The notes under the pieces: model-generated | Databases searched by the model: none | What the model saw: only the letters and a program-made list of their open reading frames with translations | What the model was told of the DNA's origin: nothing | NCBI GenBank assembly: GCA_911728435.2 | Contig: OU452210.1 | Coordinates: 2,914,001-2,978,000 of the forward strand | Direction: 5' to 3' | DNA: 64,000 bases | Origin: Apoderus coryli | Lineage: Eukaryota; Arthropoda; Insecta; Coleoptera; Attelabidae | Translations under genes and position numbers: made by a program | Part shown: piece after piece, positions 35,401 through 47,690 of the stretch | How positions within the stretch are numbered: the stretch's first letter is position 1 | Layout: each line of letters starts with the position of its first letter

Positions 35401-36837
35401 AGAATATACAACAAAGCCTACACAAGAGTCTACTATAGAATAATGAACGCAAATAAGATCAAAGTAATGAAATTTGGTGAAACATAAATTGGTGTGTTAC
35501 ACTAGACCAGGGAGAGTTGCAGTTGCACTTTGAAGTTACCTTCGATATTATACGAGATTAGATTGTTGGAGGTCGGGTGACAGGATTAAAATCAGTTGAG
35601 TTGTTGGTGATCTAAGATCAAATATATTCCCAGCCTATCCAAAATTCAAAGACTGTTGAAAGAGAATCCCTGATTTATTCCGGACCAGAAGGAATACCAT
35701 GGATAGTTAGTGAAAAATAAAATATTCGGGCCTACATAGGATGATGAAGACCATAAATCAGTTAAGTGTCAATACAAACTCTAAATGAACAGAAGAAATT
35801 CTTAGATATACCGGAAGTACAGAAATGTTTCGCAATCAAACTTCAGAAAAAGGTTCGGATTTTCTAAACTAGATGGGCGGCATAGAATGACGGTTAGGAG
35901 AAAATCTGAGCTTGGTGAAAAGGGCACAAACCTCCCCACTCCTAATTCTATGACTAAATGTCTGAGAAATTTGCGAAATTGGATGTAAAAAATATTTAGC
36001 CTCAATCGACAAAACACTTAGAATAAAATTTATGGAGTGCAGTAATTAAAGTGATTTACTATTAGAAACATGAAGTATTTATTTCAGATGAAATACACAA
36101 TAATATGCAACAATTTGTTGCTGAGTTAATAAAAATGTAAGTACAATGTTATAACAGCTAGCATCGAATATGCAATTTTGTTTACCATAGTCATGCCGAA
36201 TTTGGTTAATACTTAAGTTACTCTAAACAGAATAATTAGATAAGGCAAATAATACTGTTTATATTATTATATAGTAGACACATCGACTCTTTTGCAATAT
36301 TTGAGTTTATAAATAATGTACCTATTAGTTAGGTTATTGTAGATTGTAATGTTATATTTGTGTTTGCAAAAATGCACACATAAACTTTATGTAAGTATAT
36401 AATAATAATTAATTTACCAGGGTAGCGAAATATTTTGTTATAGAAGAACCAACAGAGGCGTCATCAGCATCGTTGAATATTGGTAAGAGCATTATATCGG
36501 GAATAAGCAGATACCATTTTGGAAACTACGATTTTTGCATATCCATGCAAGAAGTTTCTCAAATATTTTATTTTCAGATAAATATGTTCATCAGTGTATT
36601 CCTCCCATTTTTGCTCAAACGTAGCATTTAAGGTTTTTGTAAAAGAAATCTGTATCTTCTAAAACCGAAATACTAAAGGATGGATGCCACAAATACATAA
36701 ATTTAAATTCCTTTAAAATAATAACAGAATGGAATAGATTTATTGATTTGTTTCCTGAAATATACGTATAATAACATGCATAACTCTCTTTAAGCTTTTA
36801 AGTGCTGAGTTGACCGTTGTAAACAACAATTTCAGGA
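35401..36837. other. no recognised feature
   Basis: Unassigned sequence. The first few hundred bases may be trailing LINE sequence, but no motif supports that. Confidence 0.45.
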
Positions 36838-37054
36838 GTGACAACAAGATGTTTTTGGTGACATCTAGTGTGAGCAGGCAATATGCCCGGTGAAACACAG
36901 TTCACAAACGATGGCCGGACGAGAAGCAACAACTCCATCATATCCTATTGCCACTACACACACTAGATGCGCCCGAATTCCTTGGCGGGAGGCTTTATTT
37001 GTGAACTGCTTGTTACATAAAGCAACAAGACTTTTCGTTATGTTGGAAATTTGG
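36838..37054 (+). repeat. interspersed repeat, copy 1 (second copy at 60133)
   Basis: These 217 bp match 60133-60344 in the same orientation with clear similarity along the whole length, including the shared blocks GACAACAAGATG, GACATCTAGTGTGAGC, ACTCCATCATATCCTATTGC and GGCGGGAGGCTTTATT. Both copies begin and end at the same points. It is followed about 100 bp later by a DDE transposase tail. A frame reading TQFTNDGRTRSNNS resembles the FTN.G..N.N block found early in the catalytic domain of that transposase group, so the repeat may be a transposase segment; that is inference. Confidence 0.7.
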
Positions 37055-37153
37055 TTCACACCATCACACATTCACCAGACGGGCCGTTTCGTTGATCCAC
37101 AACTCATTAGTGGTGATCGGCAGGCTTTGTGACCCAAATTTCCAACATTTACG

Positions 37154-37289
37154 GAGACCTTATACTAGCACGACATTATTCGGAACACTCCGGGAATTTT
37201 CATGCGTGTTAGACGGTCAATGCGTCGAAGAACTGCTGCGTGCATTGAAGCTAACGGCGGACATTGAGGATGTTTTTTATAATAAATAA
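37154..37289 (+). pseudogene. DDE (Tc1/mariner-like) transposase C-terminal fragment
   Basis: The frame IIRNTPGIFMRVRRSMRRRT followed by AACIEANGGH is the typical C-terminal end of a group of insect DDE transposases (pattern I..TP..F..VR.S...R...C.E..GGHFEHL). A loss of two bases after GGH brings the frame to a stop, while the bases for FEDVFY remain in the neighbouring frame. A stop also lies upstream (ETLY then TAG). The catalytic domain is not present here. It lies downstream of, and in the same orientation as, the repeat at 36838, and may be part of the same element. Confidence 0.72.
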
Positions 37290-38394
37290 TTTTGTGGAGT
37301 TATATGTATTTTATTATTATTAACTTGAAGAATTAGTTGTAGAATTTAAGGCTAATTTTTCTTAATCTGGAAACTTTTAGAGGCTTCACTTACGTAATAT
37401 ATTTTCTAAAGAAACGTTTTTTTTTTCATTTGCACATGAGCGTAAGCTCTATAATTATGTGTGTTTTCAGGAGGCTGCAAATCACATCTTTTCCATTTAA
37501 AAATACTATACTTTTTTGTCACAAAAGCTGTAAGAAAAACCCCACACAAGAAAAATTAAACATTTTTATACGATAAACTTTTCAGAATGCCTTTGTAATT
37601 TTAAATGAACAAACGCAGTTTGTAATTATTTATTGTACTATGTAGGTTTTACTTATTTGTTTATAATTAATTAATAAAATAAATAAATATTTGTCTAGTA
37701 ATTTGTGTCATGTTATTATTATAATTATTATTACATCAAGTTCATTTTGATTAAAGCGTGTATGCATGTAATATGTGAATAAAAAAAAATAGCTATACAA
37801 TTATTATATCACTACAAAACAATAATGCTATGGATGTCTAATAAATTCCTACAACACTTTTCAATAGTAAAAAGTAAAATATTTATCTGTCACTAGTGTT
37901 TGTCAGAAATAATGTTTTAATGAAATAGGGCGAGATAAAATAATTGCAATATAGATTTATTTTTAATAATAAAAAATTCATTTGGGAAATAAGAAATTAA
38001 TATCAACACCATTAATATCACAAGAATTTTTTTTCTCACTTTTACTTCAGCAAACTTTTTTATTATCTCTTTGAAGTTAATTTGATCATCAATTGCATGC
38101 TCAATCGTCAAAATTGCCAAACCATTAAGACAATTCTGTGTGGTAGTGGAACGCAAAAGGTTCTTAATTTTAATTTAGAGAAACTCCTTTCCCCACTTGC
38201 AACAGTTATAGGTATAGTTTACAAGGAAACGCTAAGGTTTGGAGCAAAATTTAACATAGTTATTAATTTTAGTACATAGCTAACTCTTTCTTCGTTGCTC
38301 AGAAGTGCGGACACCACAGAAATTTTTTATGTTAATTCTACTGCATTTATATAAAAATCATCAGTAAAAATACATTCCAAATCCTTGCAACGTT
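37290..38394. other. no recognised gene
   Basis: Very A+T-rich DNA with no assignable frame. Confidence 0.5.
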
Positions 38395-38635
38395 TTAATA
38401 GTGCTTCGTTAAACGTTTATAAATATCGTCCATTTGTTTGTCATCGTCACTGTCTGGCGATCCTGTGATTTCTTGTAATTTCAGATTTGATATTGGACAG
38501 TCATCATTTCTTTGGGCATTTTTAGCAGACGTACTGTGTGAATAATTCTTTAAAACGCCAGTTTGTTTCTGCCTTTGGGCTTCCTATTGCAGCCTTCGTC
38601 TTTTATTTTGGATTTTTTTTTGTTCGCTAGACTTT
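38395..38635 (-). pseudogene. possible exon or decayed ORF, Lys/Arg-rich N-terminus
   Basis: On the minus strand an acceptor (CTGTCTATTTCAG, AG at 38636-38637) opens a frame of about 80 codons ending with TAA at 38395-38397, interrupted by one TAG after the basic start (SSEQKKIQNKRRRLQ). It continues EAQRQKQTGVLKNY, then CPISNLKLQEITGSPDSDDD and MDDIYKRLTKHY. A basic segment followed by a short hydrophobic LLKFF-like motif is reminiscent of the N-terminus of ZMYM1-like hAT-derived proteins, but this is only an impression. A first-exon-like signal lies 535 bp upstream (39171). Confidence 0.3.
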
Positions 38636-39170
38636 CTGAAATAGACAGTAACGCAAATAAAACAATTTAACATATAAAACAATAATTAAACATAAAAATG
38701 TACCTCCCTAAAAAAACCTATACCGTAAATCGACAATATGGACAGCGAAATAGTCCATCATAAATGGAGTCCTAATATTCTGGTATTAAACAATAGAGTG
38801 ACGTTTCCAAATACTTTGTAGACGTTTGTTATTTAAAAATTATTTATTTTATTCGAAGTGAGATATATAAACCAACAGCTTCAATATGACACCTCACTTG
38901 ATTTTGTTATGTCATTTTTGACAATCCTTCACTTCGGTTCCCATTAGCAATTTAAATAAAGACAAAAATAGTTCACAAATACGTAATTATTCCATTTTAC
39001 TTAATAGGGACCACTACCTCTTAGCTAAGCTTAAAAAGTTCAGTAATTTCAAAAATATGATTTTAAATTTATGATTAAATAAAATAACAAATTTATGACA
39101 CTTAAAGAAATTATTGTGCCTATCTGTAAAACCAAACAGCAAACAACTTAATATTTATAGATACACTTAC

Positions 39171-39302
39171 CTTGAAAATTAACACACCCTACAAAATTTC
39201 CAAATATATCAAATTCACCAGCGACGAGTCGTACTAAGACTTGCCCTTGTTATCACCACTGACTTATTCGTAAGTATTTTGTGACGAAGCAACCCTTTTA
39301 TA
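39171..39302 (-). promoter_or_regulatory. TATA box and first-exon-like donor
   Basis: On the minus strand TATAAAAGG (39302-39294) is followed by the initiator-like TCAGT (39262-39258, at a longer than usual spacing of about 42 bp) and then by a near-perfect donor, TTCAAG followed by GTAAGTGTAT, whose last exon base is 39171. The transcribed stretch has no ATG, so it would be a non-coding first exon. The next acceptor downstream is the one at 38635. This is a plausible small gene start on the minus strand, built from signals only. Confidence 0.3.
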
Positions 39303-39639
39303 ATAATTAGAGCATTGACTTGTTCATACAATATCCATGCATTGACTTGCTTACACCAGATTCAAACAAGGTCAAACAGCACTTTGTGAACCTTGACTTT
39401 TTTATTGAATTTTTTGGTTTGATTTCAAATATTATGATTTACAATTATTTTTTTTGCTTTTATCCAGGAAATAGGAAATGTAAATTTTTGCCAACGAAAA
39501 TTATCGTCAATTATTAATTTCGATTAATTGGTTTTTACATTTGACACTACGTACGGGTTATCTGCCCTAGGACAGGCCCTGCGAGGTGCTTTGATGTGCA
39601 TGGGCTGAGTTTGCGTTTTAACTCTTGATCAGTTCCGCT
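39303..39639. other. no recognised feature
   Basis: Contains a short direct repeat, GCATTGACTTG, at 39312 and 39339. Otherwise unassigned. Confidence 0.45.
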
Positions 39640-39860
39640 ACTTTCCACCGCTAAATTCGAGGGATGTTTTTCGTATAAAGCACCTAGATTATTAAACAAC
39701 ATTTTAGAAATCATCGACATGGCCTTGATTTCAAGCGTGAGTTGAGACGCAGACTTTTTCTTTATTTTATGGAAGTTTTTTTTGATTTACTATTTATAAT
39801 TGATTTGGGGTGCCAAATCTCATTCCCTGTGTGTATCTGACCTATTTGTATTAATAAATT
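39640..39860 (+). pseudogene. LINE C-terminal fragment and 3' UTR
   Basis: KFEGCFSYKAPRLLNNILEII, and after a frameshift LDFKRELRRRLFLYF, reproduce the end of Jockey-like reverse transcriptase proteins (F..RAP.LWN.LP..I......FK..L...L). Stops and a shift separate the two halves. A likely 3' UTR with an ATTAATAAA-type signal follows near 39850. The motif is short, so the assignment is moderate. Confidence 0.45.
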
Positions 39861-40587
39861 CTGTTCTGTCATTTGGATTTTTGCACGATAAATACAATAA
39901 TGTTACTGATTTAGTTGACCACGCCAATGATTTAGGTCTTGACCATTAGCGGAACCAAATTTGCTTATTTCAAAACTCAAGCGTTCTATTGAACCTTATT
40001 TGAATGAGTGTGTAAAGTCATATCCTACATATTAATGGCATTATATTTTAATCGTTATTTGTTTTTCTGTAGCCTCATCTTTACTTAAACATAGTTAACG
40101 TTTAAGTTAACGAGTTAGAATATTCGTATTCAAAACGATGCCGCATAGATTTAGATAAATATACACAACAAATGTTTGTTAAAAATTTCTTCGAAGCGGC
40201 ATTCTCTTTTGTTTACTTAAATTTACCGATGTATTCAAGTTTCTTCCCATCACCTGTCACACATGACTTGACCACAGTATGTTTATTTATTAAACACAAT
40301 ATTTAACAGGGTCGTGTCCTGTAAAATTTCTTGTACAATTAATCCCAATTAAAAGATGTGTGTGCTTGTGTTTTGTATTCTACTAGTACACTAAGGTTTA
40401 TTAATATTTCGAAATCGGCGGTCTATAGGTACAGGTGGATTTGAGCGTACTGACTCTCCAATAGCTTTGTTTTAGGAATCCTTTTGATGAGTCTTTTATA
40501 AAATAGATTATTAATAATCCTCAAGTTATATACATATTGAATTGGATGTGATAGCCAATCAACGACAGCATAATATTATGAAAGCTT
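39861..40587. other. no recognised feature
   Basis: A+T-rich unassigned DNA. Confidence 0.5.
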
Positions 40588-40872
40588 TTTCGACCAAAAT
40601 TGCACTATAAAGAATTTTTCACTATATAAAGAAAAAATCAACAAGCAATAAAAAATCGCAACATTGAATAACCTATGAGTAGTAATTTCAGTTTTTCTGA
40701 GCCATTCATGTTTGCTCCGACCATGAGTGTTACCTTTTCTTTACTTATTTTAACACCAAAATATTTATCACTTTTAAATGCGAAAGTTTTATTTGGCAAA
40801 CATTTAAAAAAACAAGCCGATTTCATCACATTTCATAGGCCTGCGAAATTTTGTCGGTACAAAGATATAAAA
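40588..40872 (-). mobile_element. Tigger relic 2a, internally deleted
   Basis: The left part (40588-40660) is the 3' terminal region of the same Tigger family as at 17790, with TTGCACTATAAAGAATTTTTC and TTTCACTATATAAAG. Reading inwards on the minus strand, the terminal region joins directly to a catalytic-domain piece: CDEIGLFFKCLPNKTFAFK, SDKYFGVKISKEKVTLMVG, then ANMNGSEKLKLLLIG. The first catalytic Asp survives (CDE). Everything between LLLIG and the 3' end, including the second and third Asp, is deleted, and the 5' half is missing. It preserves the segment TFAFKSDKYFG that copy 1 has lost. Confidence 0.75.
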
Positions 40873-40943
40873 AGTTGAGCTATTCCGATACTGTTATGAA
40901 ATCAAAAATATCTACAGGACGCTTCACAATATTAAATTTAAAA

Positions 40944-41661
40944 TACAGTCGAAGCTCTATATAGTGAAAGACCAAAATGTCGACCGAAATTTCACTATAT
41001 AAAAAAAAATCAACAAGCAACAAAAAAATTGCAAAATTGGATTATATTTTTTGGCTCGTACTTTTTCAATACATTTTTGAAAACAGTTTCAAATCCAAAT
41101 GTCACAGTTCTTTGAAAACAATCGCATTGCCAGCCTTCCAGGCATTCAACCCTTCACTAGCTTGAAAATTAACGCAGTTAAATTCTTTAGCAAATTGTAG
41201 AGCCTTTGGCTTTATTAAATTTCCCGATATTGGTAAGTTTTGATGCGTACGTGCCACTTGAAATCATCGTAAAACTGCTTCATTTACATCCTCTTAAGAA
41301 CACACTCGTTTTTGACTGCTTGGAACATTAGTTTTCTTGATAGTTTCGCGATTCAATTTTTTTGCAGCCTTTATCAACTTCCTCAAAAAACTTGAATTTT
41401 CTCAGAACACACGCTTGGACATCTTCATTGATTCTTAAACAAAAACCAACTGAACCTAAATTTTAAATTGGAACATTATTATTTACTATCAGAGATACAC
41501 AACTTGGGGAAACCCCGACTTTTGCAGCAACATCAATTTTTTTTCAGCCTTTATCAACTTCCTCCAAAACTTTAATTTTCTCAGCTAAACTTAAACACAC
41601 ACGCATCTTACTTGATTCTTAAACAAAAACCAACTGAACCTAAATTTGCGATTTACTAGGC
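40944..41661 (-). mobile_element. Tigger relic 2b, internally deleted with duplicated 5' part
   Basis: The element end CAGTCGAAGCTCTATATAG starts at 40946, preceded by TA (40944-40945), the expected target dinucleotide. The subterminal TTTCACTATATAAA and CAACAAGCAA blocks are shared with relic 2a. Inwards, on the minus strand, come ETVFKNVLKKYEPKN, then QALQF-type and EAVLR-type DNA-binding segments (from about 41180), and the N-terminus twice: once near 41415 and again, better kept, at 41612 (MRVCLSLAEKIKVLEEVDKG). The second N-terminal piece keeps DVAAKVGVSPSCVSLIVNN, the helix-turn-helix missing from copy 1. The 5' end is cut off at about 41661. Confidence 0.78.
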
Positions 41662-44018
41662 GTGAGTGCAGTTAAAATGAAACAGTTGATCAGGATAATT
41701 TTGATTGTTTCTCAATGAGACTTTAATGTCTACTATTCTTGGCAATGAGGTTCAGATAAACCTGCTATTTGAAATAAATTCTTCGGCATATTTTCAATAG
41801 CATATTTTGTGAAATTGATTAAATTAATGCTTCTGGAAGCGGTAATAATCACTGCATCGTTAGGGCTTTTGTTTGGTTCCCTACCCTACAAAAGTCTTAA
41901 AAGTAAAACTATGATGGAATGGAATTATATTAAATAATTAGCAACCAAATTCCGTCTATTCATCAACTAGACCACTTTTTCTGGAAACAAATTAATGTGA
42001 ATATTTTATTTTGTGAATCTCTTTCAATGTACTGGCGAAATATCTTATGTAGCAATAGTCCAAATTGTTTAATGTCTAAATATGTACATATCTGTATCAT
42101 TCACAATGTAAATCCTGTATAGTTTGCTACTAAATAAATTGATGATAGACACAATCCGTGCGAGTGAAAACAGTTTATTTACTAGTTAAACAAATCTGAG
42201 ATAATGCTAAGACAACTTAATATTATTTTAGGCGACCCGAAATTGCCTTTAATAGTTTGCATACATTGAAGCAATCCACATGCGTATATATAGAGATATG
42301 AGGGGAGCTCTATTTCAATAATGAATATTGCTAAGACATTGAATGGATTAGATGTATATGATAGAATAGAAGGCAAAACTTATTATTGATTAGAATAATT
42401 TGGTTGTTGTACGATAGTGGTTTAAATAAACAGACATTGTAGAGTCTATTGGAGTCTCTTCACTTCGACCTCAAGAGATCTTTTGTGAATAGCTCTAATC
42501 TAGAGATCGCTCAATTACCACAAACTTCTCATGAAGTTGATGATCTGCCTGGAAGCCTTTCAGCCTTTTGTAGAGCAGCGCCCTGTTATTTATCGTTCTT
42601 ACTGCTGCCCATCTTTGGCCTGTAATTCTTTTTTGTTTGATAAGCTTTTTGGTTTTTGATTCTGAGGGTGGGTCAACCTATTCAACCTTTAATTGTTCCT
42701 ATTCCCATGTACACAATTCTTTCATCAGGGCCTCTCTTTGACCGTCTTTTAAATAGATATAGTGTCCAAGAAAGAAAGATTCATTTTCGGTCCAAGGCAT
42801 ATTTCTCAAAATAAGTTCAAATGGATTTTTCACAATTGGGTTGCCGAATTCAGATGAGAATAATTATGGGCAGAGAAACTTTAATTTATGGACTGGTAGT
42901 TAAAAATACTACTCTTCGAAAACATTACACTTAAACACAAAATTTAGCACTAATATGTTTTCACTGAAAATAATAAAATGCAACAATACCAATATGATCC
43001 GACACTGGCATGTTAAGATAACAAACAAAAAAGTACCGTCATTCATATAATATATTAAAATCGACCAGTCCTTTAGTTTGTTAGTGCCGACAGTATATAG
43101 TTAGATAAATATGTGTGCGCTAAATAAAGACAAAAATACTAATGCATTTCCAACACTTTGCCAGGAAACACACAATAACATGTACACGGTGGATCACCAG
43201 ACAAAATATAATTTCCAATTCTGATCTAAAATTTAATAAATTGTTGCAACTGAACAGAGCGTGATTTTGATCAGGTCGATTCTATAGTGATGATTATTAA
43301 AAACACGCCAATTTTAATCACAAGACAGACAACTTTGATTTTATTTATAAAGCAGCCGACATCCTGAGTGGTGTGAATGAATCCTTAAAATCTTAAAGGC
43401 TGATTATGATAACTGTGTTTAACTAAACGTTAAGCTTAATCGAAGTTACGCAGTATCAGTGTAGAGGCTGACCCAAATTAGGCGTTTTATTATGGGAACT
43501 TATGTTCCTGTCGAAGATGTAGTAACCTGTTTTATTACAGGGCCATACGTAAAGGTACTGTAACGAAAATAATTTGTTTCCTTATCGGACATCCTGTATA
43601 ATTTTGGATTTTTTTACAGGCCCTACAATTCCATTTTCAAAAATATATAATAAGTTATATATATTTTTTAAACCTAACAAAATATTTGACTTAAAGAAAA
43701 TAATCAATACAAATCAAGTATGACCATGCCTATTAATGCAGTTGCCAAGTTTCAACTGTTTTGCACCCCAACATTTTTGTAAAAACAATTAACCAAACTC
43801 ATTTATTGTAACAATTACATTATTAAGGTTTTTTTGACAACAAACGATACATATATTAAAGTGTCAACAATATGTAAATTACATAAACTAGAAATAACTA
43901 TAAACAATCAAAACAATACACAAAAGAGAAAGAAATAATCAACAAATTAACGACAAACATGATACCAGAAAGAACCAATCCAAAAATACATGAAACAAAC
44001 AAAAACACCTGCATAAAT
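41662..44018. other. no recognised gene
   Basis: A+T-rich DNA. A minus-strand open stretch at about 42490-42640 (RITGQRWAAVRTINNRALL) is protein-like but unassigned. A DDE-transposon-end-like ACATCCTGTATAA near 43588 could be the 3' limit of the element whose transposase lies at 44019. Confidence 0.45.
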
Positions 44019-44308
44019 TTACCAAACATGCTCAAATTGGCCACCGTTCTGATATATGCACATGCGTTTTTGTGTAGCATTTATTGCAGATCTTATCTCC
44101 AAATTGGTAACTGTGACAAAAGTATTGTGCAATGCTTCCTGCAACAACTCTCTTGAGGTAATTGATCGCTGTAAATTAATTGTTTAATTCGTCCCCAAAG
44201 ATACAAATCTAAAGGTGTCAAGTCTGGTGACCTGGCTGGCCAAGCTGTAGCTGATAAAATAAATAAAAGGTGTCCGCTAGTACTAACAAGCTGAGGTACA
44301 TAAACCAT
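44019..44308 (-). pseudogene. DDE (Tc1/mariner-like) transposase C-terminal fragment
   Basis: On the minus strand ATAWPARSPDLTPLDLYLWG is a near-consensus copy of the third-acidic-residue block of a widespread insect transposase group (WP.RSPDLTPLDF.LWG), followed by RIKQLIYSDQLP. A frameshift then leads to ELLQEALHNTFVTVTN, EIRSAINATQKRMC and GGQFEHVW, the standard C-terminus (HFEHL in relatives), with a TAA at 44019-44021. Upstream of about 44300 no catalytic motif is recognisable. One frameshift in an otherwise well kept tail suggests fairly recent decay. Confidence 0.82.
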
Positions 44309-44631
44309 GGATGTGTGATGGTCCTATAAAAAGATGTTTGAACATAACTCCAGTGATCTCAGAACGAAAAAACTCAACTTTGCATTAAAATGGTGAAACT
44401 GAAATAGAATTGTAGTTTTGAAATTGCGATAAGTCTGAAATTAACACCATATCGTAAATGGAAATGGCTGTATCAGAATGAATGAATTGTTCAAAAGATT
44501 CGTATAAATTATTGATTACACATATGTGGCCCGAAAACGACAATACCAAATTTTCAAACACGTCCTAGTTTGTGAGAATTCAATTTCTATATGAATAAAA
44601 TTGATTATTACGTATGTTTAACCCTGAATCA

Positions 44632-44732
44632 TGCCAAACATGTTTCGCAAATTTAGTTATTTCATCTTCAGCGGCGTATTACATAATATTTTTCAAATGA
44701 AGTAATTACTTAATTGCGAAACATGTTTGGCA
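44632..44732. repeat. 101-bp foldback (hairpin)
   Basis: TGCCAAACATGTTTCGCAA at 44632-44650 is repeated perfectly in reverse complement at 44714-44732, and pairing continues with mismatches to about 37 bp per arm, leaving a loop of roughly 25 nt. It may be a miniature foldback element or a microRNA-type hairpin; neither can be decided here. Confidence 0.6.
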
Positions 44733-47129
44733 AGGACAATGGTAGATTTTTATTTCTTAATTATTGGTGTCATCGTAAAATATATTTTTTATAACAAAAA
44801 AAAACTAAAATGTACATTCAAGAATCTTCAAATATCCGTGAGCCATCGTGTATAACACCAAATATATAACAAATACTTTTTATCTCTACATCATGTTTAT
44901 TTGTTTATTCTAAAATGACGTCACTTGTTTATCTGACACGACAGAATTAGAAATATTGGAAGGTTACAATAGGTGTAGGCTATATTATCATAACGAATAG
45001 TTATATATTTGTTTTATAATATCAAATGTTAAAAGAATTAAAATTTGCTTATGAAGAATTTATAACTAAGTTTACAAACTACCGATATTAGACCACTATA
45101 AACATGCGCTGTTTGCGCTTTATAAATGTTATTATTTATTACAAATAAGTAAATAATAAACAATAACTATTGCATTAGCTATTGTTATGGTTTAAATAAA
45201 ATACAGAACCAATAAAGCTATAAATATAATTGGATAATATATAAAGTTTTATTTGTATTACAGAAAATTTTAATTAAAATAATAATAATACACTATAAAA
45301 AGAGTTTTGCTAAGAGAATTGGGATTTTAAACAATTATTTCTATGCAATATGTAATATTGTAGGTTGGGTTAGTAAAGGTAGGTTTCCAATCCTCCACTG
45401 CTACCACCCAATAGTTAGAGGGATGGTGATTTTATCAGTCCTAGATAATTCTTAGATCTCTAAATACAATATCTCCTATCATTAGGTACAAACTTTTCTA
45501 TTCCATTAATATGTTATGAATATCTATCGTAGGTAAATCCAAAGTATTTATTATTTTCAGTGCACCTATAATTTTTCATTCAACCCCAAGCTACAAAACG
45601 TAAATGTTAAAAAATGAGAACAAAAACAAATTCATCAAAAACCGCAGTTCTTAATTTCAAGTGGAATACGCAAAACAACCAAAACCCTTATTTAAAATCC
45701 TCTTCCCCGTACTTTTACATTGTACATCCCTACATTCCTAACCCCTATTTTTAAAGACATCCGCTAAAAAAAACTAAGAAATTCTCAACGATGGAGAAAC
45801 GTTGCTTGTTTACATTAAATTATCAACTACAAGGAGTTACATAAAAATTAATAACTTAAAAAATATTTATATGCGGAAAACGTTTGTGCTTAATCGTGGG
45901 GTTATTTTTTCTGGATGGACTTTTCAATAGAATGTACGAGTATAATAGTGATAGAAAAAAAAAGAGTTAAATTAAGCGAATAATTTCAACAAGATAAAGA
46001 TAAGCATGAAATTGTAATTATTTATTAGTAGTCTAGAATAATTATGTTATATTGTTTCTCGTATTATGAATATTTATAAACAATTCAAGGTCGGTTATAA
46101 TTGATAAGATTTGTTTATTTTTATGTTCACCCAAATTAAATGTAACAATTTAATACTTTTTTATATTTATAGATACTACATGAACTAATTTTATCATGTG
46201 GATTTATACTTATAAACTTTTAAATATAGCACTATTTGGAATATAATGTACGTTCATCATGATCACGTATAATTCTGATAAAGAAACAAATGCTTAAAAC
46301 TCCAGATTTAATCTGCAGCATCGCAGAAAACATGCTGTATATCCATTGACCTAATCTGTTACGTAAAAGTTTAATAGACTATCAATATCACCTATTGCAG
46401 TCTGTAAACCAAATGTAAGTAAATCTTTTGAGATGTTGTATGTCCAGCCTTAGTCTGGGGGTTGGACTGCTATAGATATCAAAGCAACCACAGAAACCAC
46501 TCAAAGTACAAAGTTAAAAGGATTGTATTATTGAAATAGTATGAGTCTACACAGAGCACTGTTAAAGGTTACCAAAAACGATATTCCATGCGCAGATGCC
46601 AATTAAATACGTATATAGTGTTAACAGAATAACGGAATCCTAGCTGTTTACTGCATGGGAAATTGCGCTGGTGCCTCATCTACATTGTTTATACCATACG
46701 TCGGCCGAATAACTCTTCAAGGATAATGTGTATGTGACTTTTACACAATTTTACGGATACAGCTTTGACGTCGATACTGAGTTGACAGTTGGAGTTAAGA
46801 TTCACGTTACCGCGAGGAGACTAGACGCCTCCTGTGAGAAGAGGCAGTGTGAAAATGACCCCACGAACGTTCAGTCAATATTTTGTTGACCTCTCATAAA
46901 ACTACAAATAAATTAGTTTATTACCGTTCATAATCATGACTGCGGCTGAATATTAAAGGGTCTATGGAAAATTCCCTACCAAAGCATAAGCCGAAATAGC
47001 GAATGTATTTATTGCCTGGACCAATATCAAGGACTCAAAGCTGTACAAATATATCTCTCTTGGGTTAAAAATCACACAAAATATGAAGGTAAAAAATGAG
47101 ACAGGCTATCTAAGAACACAGCCAACACC
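44733..47129. other. no recognised gene
   Basis: A+T-rich DNA up to about 46400, then gradually higher G+C towards the LINE fragment that follows. Part of 46600-47130 may be upstream LINE sequence that has decayed beyond recognition. Confidence 0.45.
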
Positions 47130-47690
47130 CTACGGAAGAATATAGTTAAGAACGTACGCGACAACAAAATAGAAACTTTCTAAGAGGACTAGGATCACGG
47201 TACCTTCAATGTGAAAATGTCCGGGGAGGTAAAGTATCTAGGGGTTATGTTAGACCCAAAGCTTAATTGGAACGCACATCTAAAAAGAACCAAAGCGAGA
47301 GCGGAGAGAACACATATCTTACTCTAACGGAAAGACATGGGGACTCAAACCAGTATTGCTGAACCTCCCACCCTTACGTATCATGATAAGAATAGACAGG
47401 GGGGCATTCAATAGAACGTGACGGTTTATAGAAACTGTGCCCACTCATCAGGGACATACAAAATAGGGATATGAATTGAGGAGGGCATCACAGACCGAGA
47501 GGTTCTCATCCGACACGGCATACGGATACTAAGAGGGATCACCTGGGCTACAGACGGGTCCAAGACCGAAAGTTATGGTGGTGCAAAAATATATAGTGAG
47601 ACGAGAAACTCGAATCTAAGATTATTACGTATTTCAAGCTGAAGTGTTTGCAATTTTACAGTACTATATTTGATATAGCAATAAAAGAAC
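47130..47690 (+). pseudogene. LINE fragment: end of reverse transcriptase and start of RNase H
   Basis: MSGEVKYLGVMLDPKLNWN followed by AHLKRTKARAERT (47215-47320) is the conserved block after the RT active site in R1- and Jockey-like LINEs. After stops and shifts comes RGITWATDGSKTESYGGAK (about 47540), the first strand of RNase H with its catalytic Asp in TDGS, then a remnant of the AEVFAIL helix near 47640. The spacing between the two domains is shorter than in intact elements, so a deletion is likely. The RT YADD box itself is not visible. Confidence 0.75.
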
